A DNA stretch of 64,000 bases, from contig DATIDG010000075.1 in assembly GCA_035456405.1 (NCBI GenBank), positions 62,001-126,000 of the forward strand. The letters are read 5' to 3'. Of the stretch, positions 62,017 to 64,000 are shown piece after piece. The DNA comes from JAGVSZ01 sp035456405 (GTDB lineage: Bacteria > Pseudomonadota > Gammaproteobacteria > Burkholderiales > SG8-39). The notes under the pieces are model-generated. The model worked only from the letters and a program-made list of their open reading frames with translations. It did not search any database and was not told where the DNA came from. Each line of letters begins with the position of its first letter. Within the stretch, counting starts at the first letter, position 1. Made by a program: the position numbers and the translations under genes.

Positions 62017-62976
62017 CTAGGAATTACGGCAGATCGCCGGTGCGGTGAGCGCCGCGTCGCCGTCGAGCGCCCTGCCCGCCGCGATCCAGGCGTCCAGGCC
62101 GCCGAGCAGCGGCCGCGCGACGAATCCCCGGGCGCGCAGGATCTGCGCCGCCTTCGCGGCGCTGGCCTCGTCCGGGCAATCGCAATAGAGCACGACCTCG
62201 CGTTCGCGCGGCAAACCGTCCTCCCCGCGCTCGATCGCGGCGAGATCGATCCAGATCGCGCCGGGAAGCGCACGCGCATCGACGCGTTGCATCGCGCTAC
62301 CGCGGACGTCCACGATCACCGGAGCCTCGCCGCGGTCGATGAGCAACGCCAGATCCGCGGCGCTGATGCGCGGCACGTTTCGAGCCAGGGCTTCGCTTCG
62401 TCGCCGCCACCAGCGCCAGCCGGCGTAGAGGATCAACAGCGCCGCGACCGCGGACGCCGTCTCCCAACCGAGCGCGGCCAGTGTGGTCAGTGCGGCGCCG
62501 ATCTGGTCGCGCAGCAGCATGCCAGCCCCGACGACGACTAGTCCCCAGATCGCCGACCCCGCGGCGGAGAGCAGGAGAAAACGGCTCCACGACATTCCGA
62601 GCGCGCCGGCGACCGGCGGCGCGACGAGCGAGATCCCGGGCACGAAGCGGCCGATTACGAGCGACGATGCGCCCCAACGGCCGAAGCTGTCCTCGGTGCG
62701 CGCGACGCACGAGTCGGCCGACAAGGAGAGCCGACACAGCAGCCGGAGCACCCGGGGCCCGTAGCGCCGACCGGCCGCGAACCAGACTGCGTTGCCTGCA
62801 AGCGTCCCGGCCACGATGGCCACGACGAGCGGCAGGATCTCGGCGACGGAAGCACCTGCACCGGCGAGCATGACCGTCGGCAGCATCGGCACGGGCACGC
62901 CGATCTCGTGCAGCAGCGTATTCACCGCCACGATGACGATGGCGTCTCGCTGGCTGAAGAAGGCCGGATCGAGCAT
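62017..62976 (-). CDS. DedA family membrane protein fused to a rhodanese domain
   Basis: 319 residues. The N-terminal 200 residues are a DedA/SNARE-associated protein: GIPVPMLPTV-like motif (HEIGVPVPMLPTVMLAGAGA) and FGRWGASSLVIGRFVPGIS. The C-terminal 100 residues are a rhodanese domain with VIVDVRGSAMQRVDARALPG and the active-site loop YCDCPDEASA, where Cys would take sulfur. DedA proteins move or flip lipids such as undecaprenyl phosphate or phosphatidylethanolamine. The fusion is seen in several proteobacteria. Confidence 0.92.
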   Translation of the reverse strand: MLDPAFFSQRDAIVIVAVNTLLHEIGVPVPMLPTVMLAGAGASVAEILPLVVAIVAGTLAGNAVWFAAGRRYGPRVLRLLCRLSLSADSCVARTEDSFGRWGASSLVIGRFVPGISLVAPPVAGALGMSWSRFLLLSAAGSAIWGLVVVGAGMLLRDQIGAALTTLAALGWETASAVAALLILYAGWRWWRRRSEALARNVPRISAADLALLIDRGEAPVIVDVRGSAMQRVDARALPGAIWIDLAAIERGEDGLPREREVVLYCDCPDEASAAKAAQILRARGFVARPLLGGLDAWIAAGRALDGDAALTAPAICRNS

Positions 62977-63012
62977 GGGATGCGCGCCGCTACGTGCGCC
63001 TGCGCAGGCAGG

Positions 63013-64000
63013 TCATTTCTGCCCCTCGGCCTGCTTCGCCTGGTCGGCCCAGCCGCCGCCGAGCGCGCGGACGAGCGCGACGGTGGAAACGGCGCGCGCG
63101 CCGCGGATCTGCACATCGAGCCGCTGGACCACGAGGAGGGTGCGCTGCCCGTCCACCACCTGGAGGTAGTTCGCTGCGCCCGCGCGGTAGCGCGATTCGG
63201 CGATCTGCAGGGCGCGCGCGGCGGATTGCACCGATTCGCGGGTCGCCTCCGCCTGGCCGGCGAGCGTGCGCAGCGCGACGAGGTTGTCCTCGACTTCGGC
63301 GAACGCCCCGAGCACCGTCTGCCGGTACACGCCGACCGACTCCTCGAGGACGGCGTACGAGCGGTCGAGGTTCGCCTGGTTCCGCCCGCCGTCGAAGATC
63401 GGCATGGTCAGCATCGTGCCGAACAGCGGGCCGAGCGCCCACACCCGGCTCGACCACTGGAAGAGATCATTGAGGTCGTTCGACTCGTACCCGAACAGGC
63501 CGGTGATCCGGAGGGCCGGGAAGAACGCGGCCTTCGCGACGCCGATGCGCGCATTCGACGCGGCCATCGTGCGGCTCGCCGCCGCGACGTCGGGTCGGCG
63601 CTCCAGCAGGGAGGACGGCAACCCGGCCGGGATTGACGGCAGCGCCTCGACGAGCGGGGCCGGCGTCAGCGTGAACGACGCCGGCGCCTTGCCGAGCAGC
63701 ACTGCCAGCCCGTTCTCGATCTGCGCCCGCTGGCGCTCGAGCCCGTACACCTGGCTCTGCGCGAGCCCGACCTCGGTCTTCGCCTGGGCAAGGTCGAGCT
63801 CGCTGATTTCGCCGGCGTCGAAGCGCCGCTGAACGAGACGCTGGCTCTCCTGGCGCGACTTGACCGTCGCGCGCAGCAGGCGCAGCTCGTCGTCGGCCTG
63901 CCGGAGAGCGAAGTACGCCTGCGCGACGTCGGCCTGCACCGCGAGCATCGTGGCGCCGTACAGCGCCGCGGCGGCATCGGCGTCGCCGCGGGTAGCGGCG
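63013..64000 (-). CDS. RND efflux outer-membrane factor, NodT/OprM family (5' end outside window)
   Basis: About 329 codons of the C-terminal part are visible, running off at 64000. TolC-type coiled helices and repeats: QADVAQAYFALRQADDELRL, RRFDAGEISELDLAQAKTEV, LGLFGYESNDL-like GLFGYESNDLND, PIFDGGRNQANLDRSYAVLE, and RYRAGAANYLQVVDGQRTLL. The lipobox would be in the missing N-terminus. It forms the outer-membrane duct of a tripartite pump whose other genes lie beyond the window. Confidence 0.93.
   Translation of the reverse strand, partial: AATRGDADAAAALYGATMLAVQADVAQAYFALRQADDELRLLRATVKSRQESQRLVQRRFDAGEISELDLAQAKTEVGLAQSQVYGLERQRAQIENGLAVLLGKAPASFTLTPAPLVEALPSIPAGLPSSLLERRPDVAAASRTMAASNARIGVAKAAFFPALRITGLFGYESNDLNDLFQWSSRVWALGPLFGTMLTMPIFDGGRNQANLDRSYAVLEESVGVYRQTVLGAFAEVEDNLVALRTLAGQAEATRESVQSAARALQIAESRYRAGAANYLQVVDGQRTLLVVQRLDVQIRGARAVSTVALVRALGGGWADQAKQAEGQK

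Overview
High-GC DNA with dense, mostly ATGA- or TGATG-coupled genes. The content points to a betaproteobacterium of the Burkholderiales/Nitrosomonadales kind. The evidence is a Bug/TctC-type extracytoplasmic receptor, a phasin-like protein, an AsmA protein, a ssb-MFS-uvrA neighbourhood, a PEP-CTERM protein, and the order FmdB-DUF502-aspS-(RNase/barstar)-nudB. No rRNA, tRNA, CRISPR array, complete insertion sequence or prophage was seen. This is inferred from gene families; no database search was run.

Region 1 (1-7579, minus strand) reads as one long transcription unit: FmdB zinc ribbon, DUF502 membrane protein, aspS, a secreted RNase Sa/barnase-like RNase, a barstar-like inhibitor, nudB, an SRPBCC protein, a lipoprotein, an endonuclease/exonuclease/phosphatase protein and clsB (cut by the window edge). 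Region 2 (about 8000-11680, plus) is a damaged type II secretion locus. The minor pseudopilin genes gspH-I-J-K are intact, but gspG and gspF survive only as 3' pieces. A small glutamic intramembrane protease gene follows. Region 3 (11783-20512) has an AsmA protein, a phasin-like protein, ssb, a YajR-like transporter and uvrA. Wrecks of a UbiA/AMP-ligase gene pair lie upstream of uvrA, and wrecks of EAL and FAD-dehydrogenase genes lie downstream.

Region 4 (20942-31242) carries a GYF_2 protein, a zinc alcohol dehydrogenase, an Asp/Glu racemase and a gltIJKL-type amino-acid ABC importer with a strong hairpin after the receptor gene. A divergent minus-strand unit encodes NIPSNAP, aldehyde dehydrogenase, a ThDP enzyme and a Bug receptor. 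Region 5 (31364-43971) holds a tight plus-strand cluster: MetY-like PLP enzyme, alcohol dehydrogenase, gamma-glutamyltransferase, RidA, amidase, GST, a small unknown protein and an MFS transporter. Taken together these could form a mercapturate-like route for thio-conjugates. A peptidase, a hydrolase, a second MFS and a SIMPL protein follow.

Region 6 (44065-55687) has a 41-residue CxxC/CxxC microprotein, the giant NAD-glutamate dehydrogenase, a DUF99 protein beside an alkaline-phosphatase-fold enzyme, a Nudix hydrolase, a cold-shock protein, Hsp20, and an enoyl-CoA hydratase coupled to an unknown GNAT-like protein.

Region 7 (55690-60800) is gene-poor accessory DNA. It contains a small unknown gene between 21-bp direct repeats, a prepilin-like protein with a Gly-Asn/Gly-Lys tail, an unknown conserved protein, a PEP-CTERM protein and the broken tail of a second one. 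Region 8 (60800-64000) holds a GT4 glycosyltransferase, a DedA-rhodanese fusion and the 3' part of a NodT-type outer-membrane factor gene.
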